Source: Fibrobacteria bacterium (GTDB taxonomy: Bacteria; Fibrobacterota; Fibrobacteria; UBA11236). Taken from it: a DNA stretch of 33,245 bases. Both the position numbers and the translations under genes were made by a program. Below are positions 15,041 to 24,436 of the stretch, piece by piece. Below the pieces are notes generated by a model. It made no database searches, was not told the origin of the DNA, and saw only the letters and a list, made by a program, of their open reading frames with translations. Where the stretch lies: positions 1 through 33,245 of the forward strand of contig JAJNBB010000024.1 of assembly GCA_021155885.1 (NCBI GenBank). The letters are read 5' to 3'. Numbering within the stretch: position 1 is the first letter of the stretch; each line of letters starts with the position of its first letter.

Positions 15041-16352
15041 GGCCTCCGGCGTTCCCGAGACCCTGTACGCGGCCGTCAGCATCCCGCGCTTCACCGCGCA
15101 GGCGCTGTCCGCGGAGCGTCCCGAGCTGCGGCGCCGTCCCTTCGTCGTGGTGGAGCAGAACGCTTCGAGCCACAAGACCTTGGTGCGGGAGCTTTCGGAG
15201 GAGGCCGGGGAGCAGGGGCGCCGCCGCCACATCTGGCCCGGCCTGCCGGTGTTTCTCGTCGCGCGCAAGTGGCCGGGGCTGCCCGTGCTGGCGCGCGACC
15301 CGGCCGCGGAGGCGCGCCTGCGCGACCGCATGCGGGCGCTGTGGACGCGCTGCACCCCCGAGTTCACGGTGCGCGACAACGGCGGAGCGTTGCTCGACAT
15401 GACGGGCACGCCCGCGACGCGCAAGTTTCCGCCCGAGACGTGGGCGCTGCATTTGCAGCTTCAACTGTACGGGCTCGGGCTCGACGCCGCCTCGGTGGGC
15501 GTGGCGTCGTCGCAGGCGGTCGCGCGCGTGCTCGCCCGCCTGGGCGCCCCCCGCGGGGTGCACGTCTGCCCTCCGGGCGAAGAGACGCGCCTGCTCGACC
15601 CCCTGTCGCCCGCGCTGCTGCCGGACCTGTCGTCGCAGGCGCGCGAGCGCCTGAGGAAGTACGGCCTCGACACCATCGCCGCGGTGCGCCGGCTCGACCG
15701 CGACGAACTCGTTTTGCGCTTCGGGGCCGAGGGCGACAAGCTCTACGTCCTCGCGCGCGGGATGGACCTGGAGCCCGTGGCGCCCCGCGCGCGGCCCCTT
15801 TCGGTGGAGACCGTGCTGCCGCTCGACCTGAACGACGAGACGGCGCTTCGCAACCAAGTGCGGCTCACCGCCGACAAGCTGGGCCACGCCCTGCGCCTTG
15901 CGGGGCTCAAGGCGGGCCGGTTCACCTTGGTGCTGGTTTACGCCGACGGGCGCAGCGCCCGCCGCACGGCGCGCCTCGCGCCCACGGCGGCCTTCGGCCC
16001 GCTGGCCGGCGCGGCGGTCGAAGCGTTCTTCGCGCTTTACCGGCGCCGCGTCGCCCTCCGCCGCCTGCAGTTGCACGTCGCGGTTCCGGCCGTCGAGACG
16101 GGGCAGCGCGACCTGTTCGAGGAGGAGGGGACGGAAAAACGGGAAGCGCTGGAAGCGGCGGTCGACCGCATCCGCAAGAAGCTTGTTTTTGGAGAGGTGC
16201 TGAGCGCCTCCAGCGTGGAAAGCTATGCCGAAGAAAGGGAGCGGGAGCGGGAGGAGCAGAAGGCGAAGGAAAAGGCCCGGTGGGACCTGAAACAAAAGGC
16301 CCTCGCGAAGGCCCGGGAAAGAACCCGGGAAAACTCCCTCGAACCCGCATAA
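15033..16352 (+). CDS. imuB: ImuB-type Y-family polymerase homologue (catalytically inactive mutasome subunit)
   Basis: A 439-residue Y-family fold. The first active-site strand reads AAVSIPRFTAQ instead of the Asp-containing HIDMDxFFA, and the SIDE motif is replaced by VRDNGGALLDMTG (residues 113-125). Catalytic acidic residues are therefore lost, as in ImuB proteins. A helix-hairpin region (LRKYGLDTIAAVRRLDRDEL) and a little-finger domain follow. QRDLF at residues 358-362 fits the beta-clamp-binding consensus QxxLF/QxDLF. The tail (about 395-439) is a charged coiled coil rich in Glu, Lys and Arg. By family knowledge ImuB brings DnaE2 to the sliding clamp after DNA damage. The ATG lies inside the last codons of dnaE2 (8-base overlap). 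No imuA is nearby. A GTTTCCG/CGGAAAC inverted repeat lies at 16382-16411. Confidence 0.88.
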   Translation: MPRASGVPETLYAAVSIPRFTAQALSAERPELRRRPFVVVEQNASSHKTLVRELSEEAGEQGRRRHIWPGLPVFLVARKWPGLPVLARDPAAEARLRDRMRALWTRCTPEFTVRDNGGALLDMTGTPATRKFPPETWALHLQLQLYGLGLDAASVGVASSQAVARVLARLGAPRGVHVCPPGEETRLLDPLSPALLPDLSSQARERLRKYGLDTIAAVRRLDRDELVLRFGAEGDKLYVLARGMDLEPVAPRARPLSVETVLPLDLNDETALRNQVRLTADKLGHALRLAGLKAGRFTLVLVYADGRSARRTARLAPTAAFGPLAGAAVEAFFALYRRRVALRRLQLHVAVPAVETGQRDLFEEEGTEKREALEAAVDRIRKKLVFGEVLSASSVESYAEEREREREEQKAKEKARWDLKQKALAKARERTRENSLEPA

Positions 16353-16484
16353 GCGCGACGTTTCTGGCCGCATGGGACGGGGTTTCCGACAATGTTTGGC
16401 GGCCCGGAAACACAGTGCAACAGGGGTGTTTCGTCGACGCCTTCCCGTGTATTTGAAAGGGTACGGCGATCACGGGAGGATCTC

Positions 16485-17840
16485 ATGAAACATTCTGCCC
16501 ATTTCTGGAAGCGGGCCGCGGCCCCGACGGCGGCCCTGGCCTGCGCGCTGTTCGCGGGCTGCATGAACGGCGCCGACAAGGAAGACGACCCGGAATACGA
16601 AAAATACAAGGACGCCGAGGTGAACCGCTCCACGGCGCAGGCGAGCTTCGCCGCGGAGGCTGCGGTGATGCAGGACTGGGACGCCTCAATGGACTTCCCC
16701 ATCTCCAACGTGGATTTTCCCGGCACGGCGGATTCGGGATGGATGGCCATGCCCAAGGCTTCCACGTTGCGCAAGGCGGCAAGCGACGAGGTGACGATCG
16801 ATTCAAGTACGCGCGCGGCCGGATACATCACGATCAGCGTGCGGCGCCCCGGATTTTTGCACACTACCTACGATACCGCCGTCGTGAAGTGGGACGCCCA
16901 GGCGCAGGACAACGTCGACGACAATGAAAACATCCTGCGCTGGTCGCGTACCGTGGCGTGGGTAGGCGGCAATACCGACCGGATCGCGCTCACCGACGAA
17001 GACGGTGACGGCCTCGTCAACGTCGTCACGGGCCGCGACAACCGCGTACGCGCCGAGTTCATCAAGCGCGCGACCCGCCTGGATTCGAAGCAGCAGGTCG
17101 AGAACGCCGTCGTCGTGACGGGTCCCGGCGCGGACAATGATTTCGGCACGGAAGGCGACAACCGCTTTTACCAGGCGGCCTGGAGCCGAACCGTCAACGG
17201 GGTGCTGACGGCTTCGGCGGTGTTCGCCGACGAGGACGGCGACGGCAAGGTGCTGGACAACGGGGCCGTCTCGGTGGTACGCTTGAGCGCGTGGGAATCC
17301 GAACCTCCTTTCCGCCCGCGCGTGAAGTCGGTGGGCGCGGTGATCCGCATCCGCAAGCTCGGCTTCGGCCTCGGCGATGAGCTGGTGGGGTTCCGCTACG
17401 CCGACACGTTGAAGAGCGGGCGCACGCACACGGTGTACATGCGGAACTCCGACGGCGGCGAGGATGTCCGCGCGAACGACACGTTGCGCGTGTTCCTGGA
17501 GACGCGCCAGAAGGATCGCAACGATTCGCTGCGCTCGCTCGACGTGCAACTCGCCCTCAACCTGGGTTCCAGCCTGAAAAGCGACCACGACGACGTGTTC
17601 TATTCCCTCAAGGCGGAGGCGCACAATCGCCTCGGATTCCATCGTGACGTGCGGTTCGAGATCATTTCGAGCGCGCCGGTCCCGAAGGGCCAGGAGCCCC
17701 AAAACGGAACGTTCTTTTTCGAGGTGACCTACGCCAACCTCAAAAAAATCTCCCTGGAGGGAACGTTCACTCCCACTGCCTTCCACGGGGTTTACACGGG
17801 GCCGACGGGCGATACGGCCCTGGTGCATATCGCCCGTTGA
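16485..17840 (+). CDS. Putative secreted lipoprotein with DEDGDG motifs, unknown family
   Basis: A 451-residue protein. The N-terminus is a signal peptide (MKHSAHFWKRAAAPTAALACALFAGC) with Cys26 in an FAGC lipobox-like site, then a charged linker (NGADKEDDPEYEKYKD). Two acidic calcium-site-like loops occur: TDEDGDGLVNVV in the middle and ADEDGDGKVLDNG later, each after a WSRTV segment, so the central part looks like an internal duplication. The rest is beta-rich with no enzymatic motif I recognise. ATG 16485 has GGGAGGA at good spacing; an in-frame ATG at 16392 would hide the signal peptide. It probably has its own promoter, being 132 bases from imuB. Confidence 0.75.
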   Translation: MKHSAHFWKRAAAPTAALACALFAGCMNGADKEDDPEYEKYKDAEVNRSTAQASFAAEAAVMQDWDASMDFPISNVDFPGTADSGWMAMPKASTLRKAASDEVTIDSSTRAAGYITISVRRPGFLHTTYDTAVVKWDAQAQDNVDDNENILRWSRTVAWVGGNTDRIALTDEDGDGLVNVVTGRDNRVRAEFIKRATRLDSKQQVENAVVVTGPGADNDFGTEGDNRFYQAAWSRTVNGVLTASAVFADEDGDGKVLDNGAVSVVRLSAWESEPPFRPRVKSVGAVIRIRKLGFGLGDELVGFRYADTLKSGRTHTVYMRNSDGGEDVRANDTLRVFLETRQKDRNDSLRSLDVQLALNLGSSLKSDHDDVFYSLKAEAHNRLGFHRDVRFEIISSAPVPKGQEPQNGTFFFEVTYANLKKISLEGTFTPTAFHGVYTGPTGDTALVHIAR

Positions 17841-18194
17841 GGCCGCGCCTGGAGCGTCCGCCGGTCCGGATGGGGTGAATACCCCACCCGAAAAAACCCC
17901 CGGTTACGGTTGCGACGGAAACGCGCGCTCTTCGTTAAAAAACGGAAGTGCGTTGCAATTGTGTTCCAGAAATCATATTACGAGCCTTGAATATTCGTTC
18001 TATTTCGCGTCCTGAAAATCCGCATATTACCCGTTGCAACAGGGTCATACAATTGATTGCCTGCCAGGAAGAACAAACGAACTTACCTTGAAGACGTCTC
18101 CCTCTTAACAAGGGCGATGCGGGGAAAAGAACGAATGGCTTTTCCAGATCTCGGAAGCAATCCGACGCGGTTCCGTTCAAAAGGGGGAATCCTC
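17841..18194. other. AT-richer intergenic region with repeated octamers
   Basis: These 354 bases have no gene I can support. A TGGGGT/ACCCCA stem near 17870 may end the lipoprotein transcript, though without a T-run. From about 17930 the composition turns AT-rich. The words CGTTGCAA (17951-17958 and 18032-18039) and CATATTAC (17974-17981 and 18023-18030) each occur twice, in the order CGTTGCAA, CATATTAC, CATATTAC, CGTTGCAA, all in direct orientation. CAATTG also occurs twice (17956 and 18050). This looks like a regulatory region for the small gene downstream. Confidence 0.5.
17953..17981 (+). promoter_or_regulatory. Candidate sigma-70-type promoter
   Basis: TTGCAA (17953-17958) and TATTAC (17976-17981) are 17 bases apart in a locally AT-rich stretch. 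It would give a leader of about 200 bases before the small gene at 18195. Both hexamers lie inside the repeated octamers described for this region. Confidence 0.4.
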
Positions 18195-18398
18195 ATGGAA
18201 TCCCTGAAGCCCGGCGACAAGGTTCGCCTCAAGAAGCTGCAAGACTGGATCACGCCCCAGGACGCGGCCATGACGATCAAGCACATCGGGGAGTATTCGG
18301 CCCTGGGTCTTGCGCGCGGCGTCTGCTGTGAATGGATCAACGCGCGCGGGCGCGCCCTCGTGAAGGTCTACGCGATGGAGGACGTCATCCCGATCTGA
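18195..18398 (+). CDS. Small YodC-like protein (DUF2158-like)
   Basis: A 67-residue protein that opens ESLKPGDKVRLKK, continues AAMTIKHIGEY and then GVCCEWINARGRAL, ending VYAMEDVIPI. The order GD-x-V-x-L-K, M-T-(V/I), and C-x-W is that of the YodC/DUF2158 family of small SH3-like proteins of unknown function. This copy has an insertion between the GDxVxLK and MT strands. GGGGGA is well placed before ATG 18195. Two in-frame ATGs upstream (18057, 18135) would add a tail unlike the family. It ends six bases from the convergent FAD gene, with no terminator between them. Confidence 0.65.
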   Translation: MESLKPGDKVRLKKLQDWITPQDAAMTIKHIGEYSALGLARGVCCEWINARGRALVKVYAMEDVIPI

Positions 18399-18404
18399 CG
18401 CCGT

Positions 18405-19841
18405 TCAAAGCGCGCGCACGGTCTTTTGGTACAGCGTGAGCAGCTTTCCCTCGGGGTCGTACTTCGACTTCAGGCGGAAATATCCCTCGCCGTTGTACGT
18501 CTTCCAGAACTCGTCCTCGGGGTAAAAGGATTCCGAGTACAGGCTTTTGCGCCCGCCCAGCCTCGCCACCTCCACCTCGATCATCCGGTTGAAATGCCCC
18601 TTGGGCATCTGCACCTTGGACTCCACGCTGTCCCAGAAGCCGAAGTTGAGATAGAGCGTGTCGGGATCCATTTCGTACAGGTCGAACTTCGCCTCGGGGT
18701 CGGGCTTTCGCACGGGGCACACCCACACGGGCTTGATGGCGATCTCGCGGTGGAAAAATTCCAGGAACTCCGCGCCCCGGTCGGCGGGCACCTCGACGTC
18801 CTGGATCACGGGTTCCCAAGTCTGCGATTCGCGGATCGACTTCACGTACGGCGCCAGTTTTTTCGCCACCTCGTTCCGGCGGTACCAGTTGAACACCTTC
18901 CAGAGGTTGCGGGAGCCCAGCAGCCAGGGACCGAGCACCAGGCGGGCCAAAAATCCCTTGAGGCCGGGGCCGAAGCCCATGCGCCGCGAACACCAGAACC
19001 AGTCGGTGTCCCAACGCCAGATATAGTCCGAGGCCGTGAGAAAGTCGGTCTCGCGGTACAGCAGCGATTTATAATACGGCCGCATGTACTTGTAGTTCCC
19101 CGCGTAGGGCGCGTCGTCCACGAAGCGTCCCGTGGTGAGGATATGCTGGGTGGGGGAAAACACCGAGCCCTCGATGAAATCCCAGGGGCCGTCCTCGGGC
19201 AGGAGGCGGGGCGAGGCGGGGGGCCGGCCCGTCCGTAAATTGGAGAGGTCGCACAGGCGCTTCATCTCCTCCAGGAATTTTTCCGCGGAGCGGAACCGCC
19301 GGTGGCGCAGCTCCACGAAGCGCTTCGCGCGCACGATGCGGATGCGCGCCCGGATCACGTAGCCGAGCGTGCCGTAGGAGTTGGCGAACCCGTAGAACAA
19401 GTCCCGGTGCTCGTTGTCCGGGCGTGCGAGCACGATGCGGCCGTCGGGCAGGAGGATGTCCATCTCGACGGCCGTCTCGTGGACGAAGCCGTACCGGAAG
19501 GACGACGATTCGATGCCGACGCCGGTGAGGGCGCCGCCCACGGTGATGGTCTTGAGCTCGGGAACGACGGCGGGCAGGCAGCCGTGCGCCAGCGCGCCGG
19601 CGACCGCGGTTTCATAGGGCGTCATGCCTTCGACGTCCATCGTCAGGTTTTCGGCGTCGACGGCAAGGACCTGATTGAAGGCGCGCACGTCCAGCGAGCG
19701 CACGGCGGCGTCCTTGCGGGTGCGGAAAAGATTGGAGGTGGCCTTGCCGAGGCGCACGGCGCCGCCGGCCTCGCGGATCGCCGCGGCGAGGGCCGCGCGC
19801 TTCGCCGCGTGGGCCTGGAGGGGGTCGAGGGGAACGCTCAT
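18405..19841 (-). CDS. FAD-linked oxidoreductase (FAD_binding_4), candidate 10-methylene fatty-acyl reductase
   Basis: A 478-residue flavoprotein of the PCMH/vanillyl-alcohol-oxidase fold, most like DHCR24/GlcD-type proteins. The N-terminal LGKATSNLFRTR, the FAD pyrophosphate loop PELKTITVGGALTGVGIESSSFRYG (about residues 97-121) and SYGTLGYVIRARIRI are visible. No iron-sulfur or membrane segment is present. It starts seven bases after the stop of the Cfa-type gene, clearly one operon. Such pairs (BfaA/BfaB, TmsA/TmsB, and M. tuberculosis Rv3719/Rv3720) methylate an unsaturated acyl chain and then reduce the methylene to a 10-methyl branch; the length (about 470) agrees. The specific role is inferred from this pairing; other flavin chemistry on lipids is possible. 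Confidence 0.72.
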   Translation of the reverse strand: MSVPLDPLQAHAAKRAALAAAIREAGGAVRLGKATSNLFRTRKDAAVRSLDVRAFNQVLAVDAENLTMDVEGMTPYETAVAGALAHGCLPAVVPELKTITVGGALTGVGIESSSFRYGFVHETAVEMDILLPDGRIVLARPDNEHRDLFYGFANSYGTLGYVIRARIRIVRAKRFVELRHRRFRSAEKFLEEMKRLCDLSNLRTGRPPASPRLLPEDGPWDFIEGSVFSPTQHILTTGRFVDDAPYAGNYKYMRPYYKSLLYRETDFLTASDYIWRWDTDWFWCSRRMGFGPGLKGFLARLVLGPWLLGSRNLWKVFNWYRRNEVAKKLAPYVKSIRESQTWEPVIQDVEVPADRGAEFLEFFHREIAIKPVWVCPVRKPDPEAKFDLYEMDPDTLYLNFGFWDSVESKVQMPKGHFNRMIEVEVARLGGRKSLYSESFYPEDEFWKTYNGEGYFRLKSKYDPEGKLLTLYQKTVRAL

Positions 19842-19848
19842 GCGCCGC

Positions 19849-21024
19849 CTAGCGGACGCATGCGTAGCCGCCGGGAACGCCGCCCTTGGAAAGCACGACC
19901 TGCCAAAGCTGATTCTTGCGCGCGCGGAAGGAACCCGCGCAAATCGTCAGGTAGTACACCCACATGCGGTGGAACTGCTGCCCGTAGGCCTTCTCATGCT
20001 TGTGCCAGTTGGCCTGGAAGCGCTCGAGCCAGGCCATCAACGTATGGTCGTAGTCGGGGCCGAAATTGTGCCAGTCCTCCACCACCAGCAGGTTTTCGGC
20101 CGCCTTGCTGAGCTGCGCGATCGACGGCAGCATGGCATGGGGGAAGATGTACTTGCCGAGCCAGGGCTCGATGCTGGTCACCGAACGGTTGCTGCCGATG
20201 GTGTGGACCAGCGCGAGTCCGCCATCCTTGAGCGAGCGCTGGATGGTCTGGAAAAAGGTGCGGTAGTTGCGCATGCCGACGTGCTCGGCCATGCCGATCG
20301 AAACGACGCGGTCATAGAGGCCCTCGGCCTCGCGGTAGTCCTGCAGGCGGATTTCCACCGGGAGGTCCTTGTTGTATTCACGGCCGTAGGCGACCTGCTC
20401 CTTGGAGATGTTGTACCCGGTCACGTGGGCGCCGTAGCGTTCCGCGGCGAAGCGCGCGAAGCCGCCCCAGCCGCAGCCCAGTTCCAGGACGGTCATGCCG
20501 GGTTTCAGCCCCAGCTTGCGGCAGACCAGGTCCAGCTTGTTTTCCTGGGCCTCGGCGAGGTTCGCGGCGGCTTTTCCGTCGCCGGTCTTCCAATAGGCGC
20601 AGGTGTATTGCATGCGGGGGTCGAGCATGTCCGCGTAGAATTCGTTGCCCAGATCGTAATGGATCTCGGCCACGGTCTTCGAGCGGGACTTGCTTTGGCG
20701 ATTGAACAGGCGGGACTTGAGGAGGTCGAAGGCGACAACCCAGTTAAAGGGAAGCCGGTGTTCGAGCCGGGCCGACATCGCCTTGGTGAAGGCCACGTCG
20801 AGCTGCTCGCAGTCCCACCAGCCTTCCATATAGGATTCGCCCAATCCCAGGGTCCCCTGCCCGAGAATGCGCTTGAAGAAGTCGGGATGATGGACCTGCA
20901 CGTCCCAGGGCCGGGAGCCGTTGATATGGATGTCGCCCTGGGCCAGCAGGTCGGTGATGGCGCGGGCGGACCCGGAGAGGGTGGCGGCGGAAGCTGTAGG
21001 TTGAATCTGACTGATCATGGTCAT
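19849..21024 (-). CDS. cfa: Cyclopropane-fatty-acyl-phospholipid synthase family methyltransferase
   Basis: A 391-residue SAM-dependent methyltransferase, close to the 382 of E. coli Cfa. IHYDLGNEFYADMLD (121-135), YTCAYW with Cys142, the SAM motif VLELGCGWGGFA (179-190), MAEHVG with Glu247 and His248, and HTIGSN with His274 match the conserved active-site and bicarbonate-site residues of the family. The N-terminal acyl-binding domain (IHINGSRPWDVQVHHPDFF) is complete. The usual product is a cyclopropane across a phospholipid cis double bond. With the FAD oxidoreductase seven bases downstream, a 10-methylene product is an alternative. It is the first gene of the pair; the 195-base gap upstream is AT-richer and probably holds the promoter. 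Confidence 0.9.
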   Translation of the reverse strand: MTMISQIQPTASAATLSGSARAITDLLAQGDIHINGSRPWDVQVHHPDFFKRILGQGTLGLGESYMEGWWDCEQLDVAFTKAMSARLEHRLPFNWVVAFDLLKSRLFNRQSKSRSKTVAEIHYDLGNEFYADMLDPRMQYTCAYWKTGDGKAAANLAEAQENKLDLVCRKLGLKPGMTVLELGCGWGGFARFAAERYGAHVTGYNISKEQVAYGREYNKDLPVEIRLQDYREAEGLYDRVVSIGMAEHVGMRNYRTFFQTIQRSLKDGGLALVHTIGSNRSVTSIEPWLGKYIFPHAMLPSIAQLSKAAENLLVVEDWHNFGPDYDHTLMAWLERFQANWHKHEKAYGQQFHRMWVYYLTICAGSFRARKNQLWQVVLSKGGVPGGYACVR

Positions 21025-21219
21025 CCGTAGGCTTGCGTTGCGTGTCGATCCGATCGACGGTTTAAACTAATTAAAGCCCTGCTGGAATGAAAAGAGGCAC
21101 GTCGGCATTTTTGTGATTTTCGGAACAAGCCCGCACGATTTCCCGGGAAAAATTGGTAAAACCGTCGGAATTTCCGGACTGTGAAAGGTTTCGTAAGACT
21201 GCTGGGCCGGGCGTTTGCC

Positions 21220-22686
<1,467 letters not shown>

Positions 22687-22710
22687 CCGGAGGAATCTAC
22701 TTTTAAGGAG

Positions 22711-23805
22711 ATGAAAATCCAGCCTCTTCTCGACCACGCCGTGTCCGGCGGGCGCCTGGATCCGGCCGACGCGGCGGTGCTTCTGCGCAGCGAGGATTGG
22801 ACCTCCATCGTCGCGGCGGGGCACGCGCGCCGCAACCGGCTTCACGATCCCGAAGTCGTAAGCTATACCGCCTACCGCGTCATCAACTACACGAACTTCT
22901 GCGACATCGATTGCACGTTCTGCAGCTTCAAGGACGAGATCGAAAGCGACCGGGGCTACACGCTTTCGCGGGAGCAGGTGGCGGCCAAGACCGAGGAGGC
23001 GCTGGCGCTCGGGGTGGACCAGATTTTCTTCCAGGGCGGGGTGAACCCGAAACTGCCGCTCGAGTATTATACGGATACGCTGCGCATGTTGCGCGACCAA
23101 TATGGGGTCGCCCTGCGCGCCTTCTCGCCCATCGAGCTGTACCGGTTGGCGGAAAAAACGGGGATGCCCCTGCCGGCGCTGCTCGAGGAACTGAAGGCCG
23201 CCGGGCTGGGCTCGGTTCCCGGGGCGGGCGCGGAAATCCTGACCGAACGCATGCGCGCGGTGCTGTCCCCCAAGAAACTTTCGGGCGAGGAGTGGTGCGC
23301 GGTAATGGGGGAGTGCCACAAGGCCGGCCTGCCGGGTTCGTGCAATATCGTGTTCGGGTCGACGGAGACCCCCGAGGACATCGCGGAGCATCTTCGCTTG
23401 CTTCGCGACCAGCAGGACAAGACCGGGGGCTTTCTGTCGTTCATTCCCTGGATCTTCCAGGCCCAGACCAAGCGGTTTCCGATAAGGCATGTGACGGGCC
23501 GCGAGTACCTGCGCCTGCTGGCGGTCTCGCGCCTGTTCCTCGACAACATCCCGCACGTCGAGGTGTCGATCATGGTAATGGGGCGCGAGCTGGCGGAGCT
23601 GGGACTGACCGCGGGCGCCGACGATATCAACAGCATCGTGATCGAGGAAAACGTGCTGAAATCGTCGGGGCTTAAGACCTTGCGCGCGGCGGAGCGCTTC
23701 ATCCGCGACGCGGGCTTCCGGCCGGCGCGGCGGACCATGAACTATGAGTTCGGGAAGTATCCGGAGAATGCGCCGGAGCCGGTGATCGCCGCACCCAGCC
23801 GTTAA
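22711..23805 (+). CDS. mqnC: Radical SAM dehypoxanthine futalosine cyclase
   Basis: A 364-residue radical SAM enzyme of the futalosine menaquinone pathway, which cyclises dehypoxanthine futalosine. VINYTNFCDIDCTFCSFKDE carries the 4Fe-4S cysteines 64, 68 and 71 in CX3CX2C spacing. IFFQGGVNPKLPLEYY, AFSPIELYRLAEKTG, GLGSVPGAGAEIL, IPWIFQAQTKRF and ADDINSIVIEENVLKSSG follow the MqnC/MqnE pattern, with MqnC the better fit by the INYTN-C and SFK context. AAGGAG abuts the ATG with no spacer, which is unusual, so the start or the initiation mode is uncertain. It overlaps the 3' end of coaE by four bases (convergent). No other mqn gene is in the window. Confidence 0.87.
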   Translation: MKIQPLLDHAVSGGRLDPADAAVLLRSEDWTSIVAAGHARRNRLHDPEVVSYTAYRVINYTNFCDIDCTFCSFKDEIESDRGYTLSREQVAAKTEEALALGVDQIFFQGGVNPKLPLEYYTDTLRMLRDQYGVALRAFSPIELYRLAEKTGMPLPALLEELKAAGLGSVPGAGAEILTERMRAVLSPKKLSGEEWCAVMGECHKAGLPGSCNIVFGSTETPEDIAEHLRLLRDQQDKTGGFLSFIPWIFQAQTKRFPIRHVTGREYLRLLAVSRLFLDNIPHVEVSIMVMGRELAELGLTAGADDINSIVIEENVLKSSGLKTLRAAERFIRDAGFRPARRTMNYEFGKYPENAPEPVIAAPSR

Positions 23806-24407
23806 TTCTCCTTCGCCTCGATCTTCTCCCACACCGCGTCCACCTGCCGCTGCAAGTCCTCGTGCGAGCCGGTATTGACGATTTCGAACCCGGCGTAGGG
23901 CCGCTTTTCTTCCTCGGGCATCTGGCTGCGGATGCGGCGCTCGGCCTCGTCGTGGCTGAGACCGTCGCGCTCCATGAGCCGCGCCAGGCGCACGGGCTCG
24001 GGCGCGGTGACCAGGACCAGGGCGTCGGCCTCGCGGTGGGCGCCCCACTCCACGATCAGCGCCGCGTCGACGACGACGCGGTTCATCACCCTCAGGGCCG
24101 AAAACACGCGCTCGCGCAGGGCCACCACCAGGTGGGGGTGCACGATGCGGTTCAGCGCGGCGAGCGCGGCGGGATCGCCGAACACGCGGGCGCCGAGGCG
24201 CTTGCGGTTCAGGGTTCCGTCGGGATGCAGGAACTCGTCGCCGAATTCCTGGGCGACCTGTCGCACGAGGGCTGGATGGGCGGCATAGAGTTCGTGCGCG
24301 ACCTTGTCGGCGTCGATCAGCGCGCAGCCCTTCTCATGGAACATGCGGGCCACGGCGCTTTTTCCGCTCGCGATGTTGCCCGTGACGGCGAGGATCAGGC
24401 GGGGCAC
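23802..24407 (-). CDS. coaE: Dephospho-CoA kinase
   Basis: A 201-residue P-loop kinase that phosphorylates dephospho-CoA, the last step of coenzyme A synthesis. The Walker A is GNIASGKS (residues 10-17); DADKVAHELY, HPHLVV and a late RPYAGFEIVNTGS segment (family: ADxVIxNxG) are in order. The VVDAALIVEWG strand stands where VxxPLLFE is common, a mild deviation. It starts with GTG at 24407, with AAGG at suitable spacing. It lies downstream of polA on the same strand, a neighbourhood seen in many bacteria, but the repeat element at 24437-24537 lies between them. Confidence 0.92.
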   Translation of the reverse strand: MPRLILAVTGNIASGKSAVARMFHEKGCALIDADKVAHELYAAHPALVRQVAQEFGDEFLHPDGTLNRKRLGARVFGDPAALAALNRIVHPHLVVALRERVFSALRVMNRVVVDAALIVEWGAHREADALVLVTAPEPVRLARLMERDGLSHDEAERRIRSQMPEEEKRPYAGFEIVNTGSHEDLQRQVDAVWEKIEAKEN

Positions 24408-24436
24408 GGGGAACCTTGGCTGTCTGTGCTTCGCCC

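Noticed and set aside
21025-21219. Sigma-54 promoter (GGCACG-like words) upstream of cfa
   Set aside because: The GGCACG occurs on the wrong strand for cfa and no TTGC-type -12 element stands at the right distance.
22687-24048. Reading frame of the maltokinase gene open for a further 1.36 kb upstream, giving a 942-residue product
   Set aside because: The extra part is exactly antisense to mqnC, is Arg/Gly/His-rich without domains, and the kinase has a natural N-terminus at 22686. Long open antisense frames are expected at this GC content.
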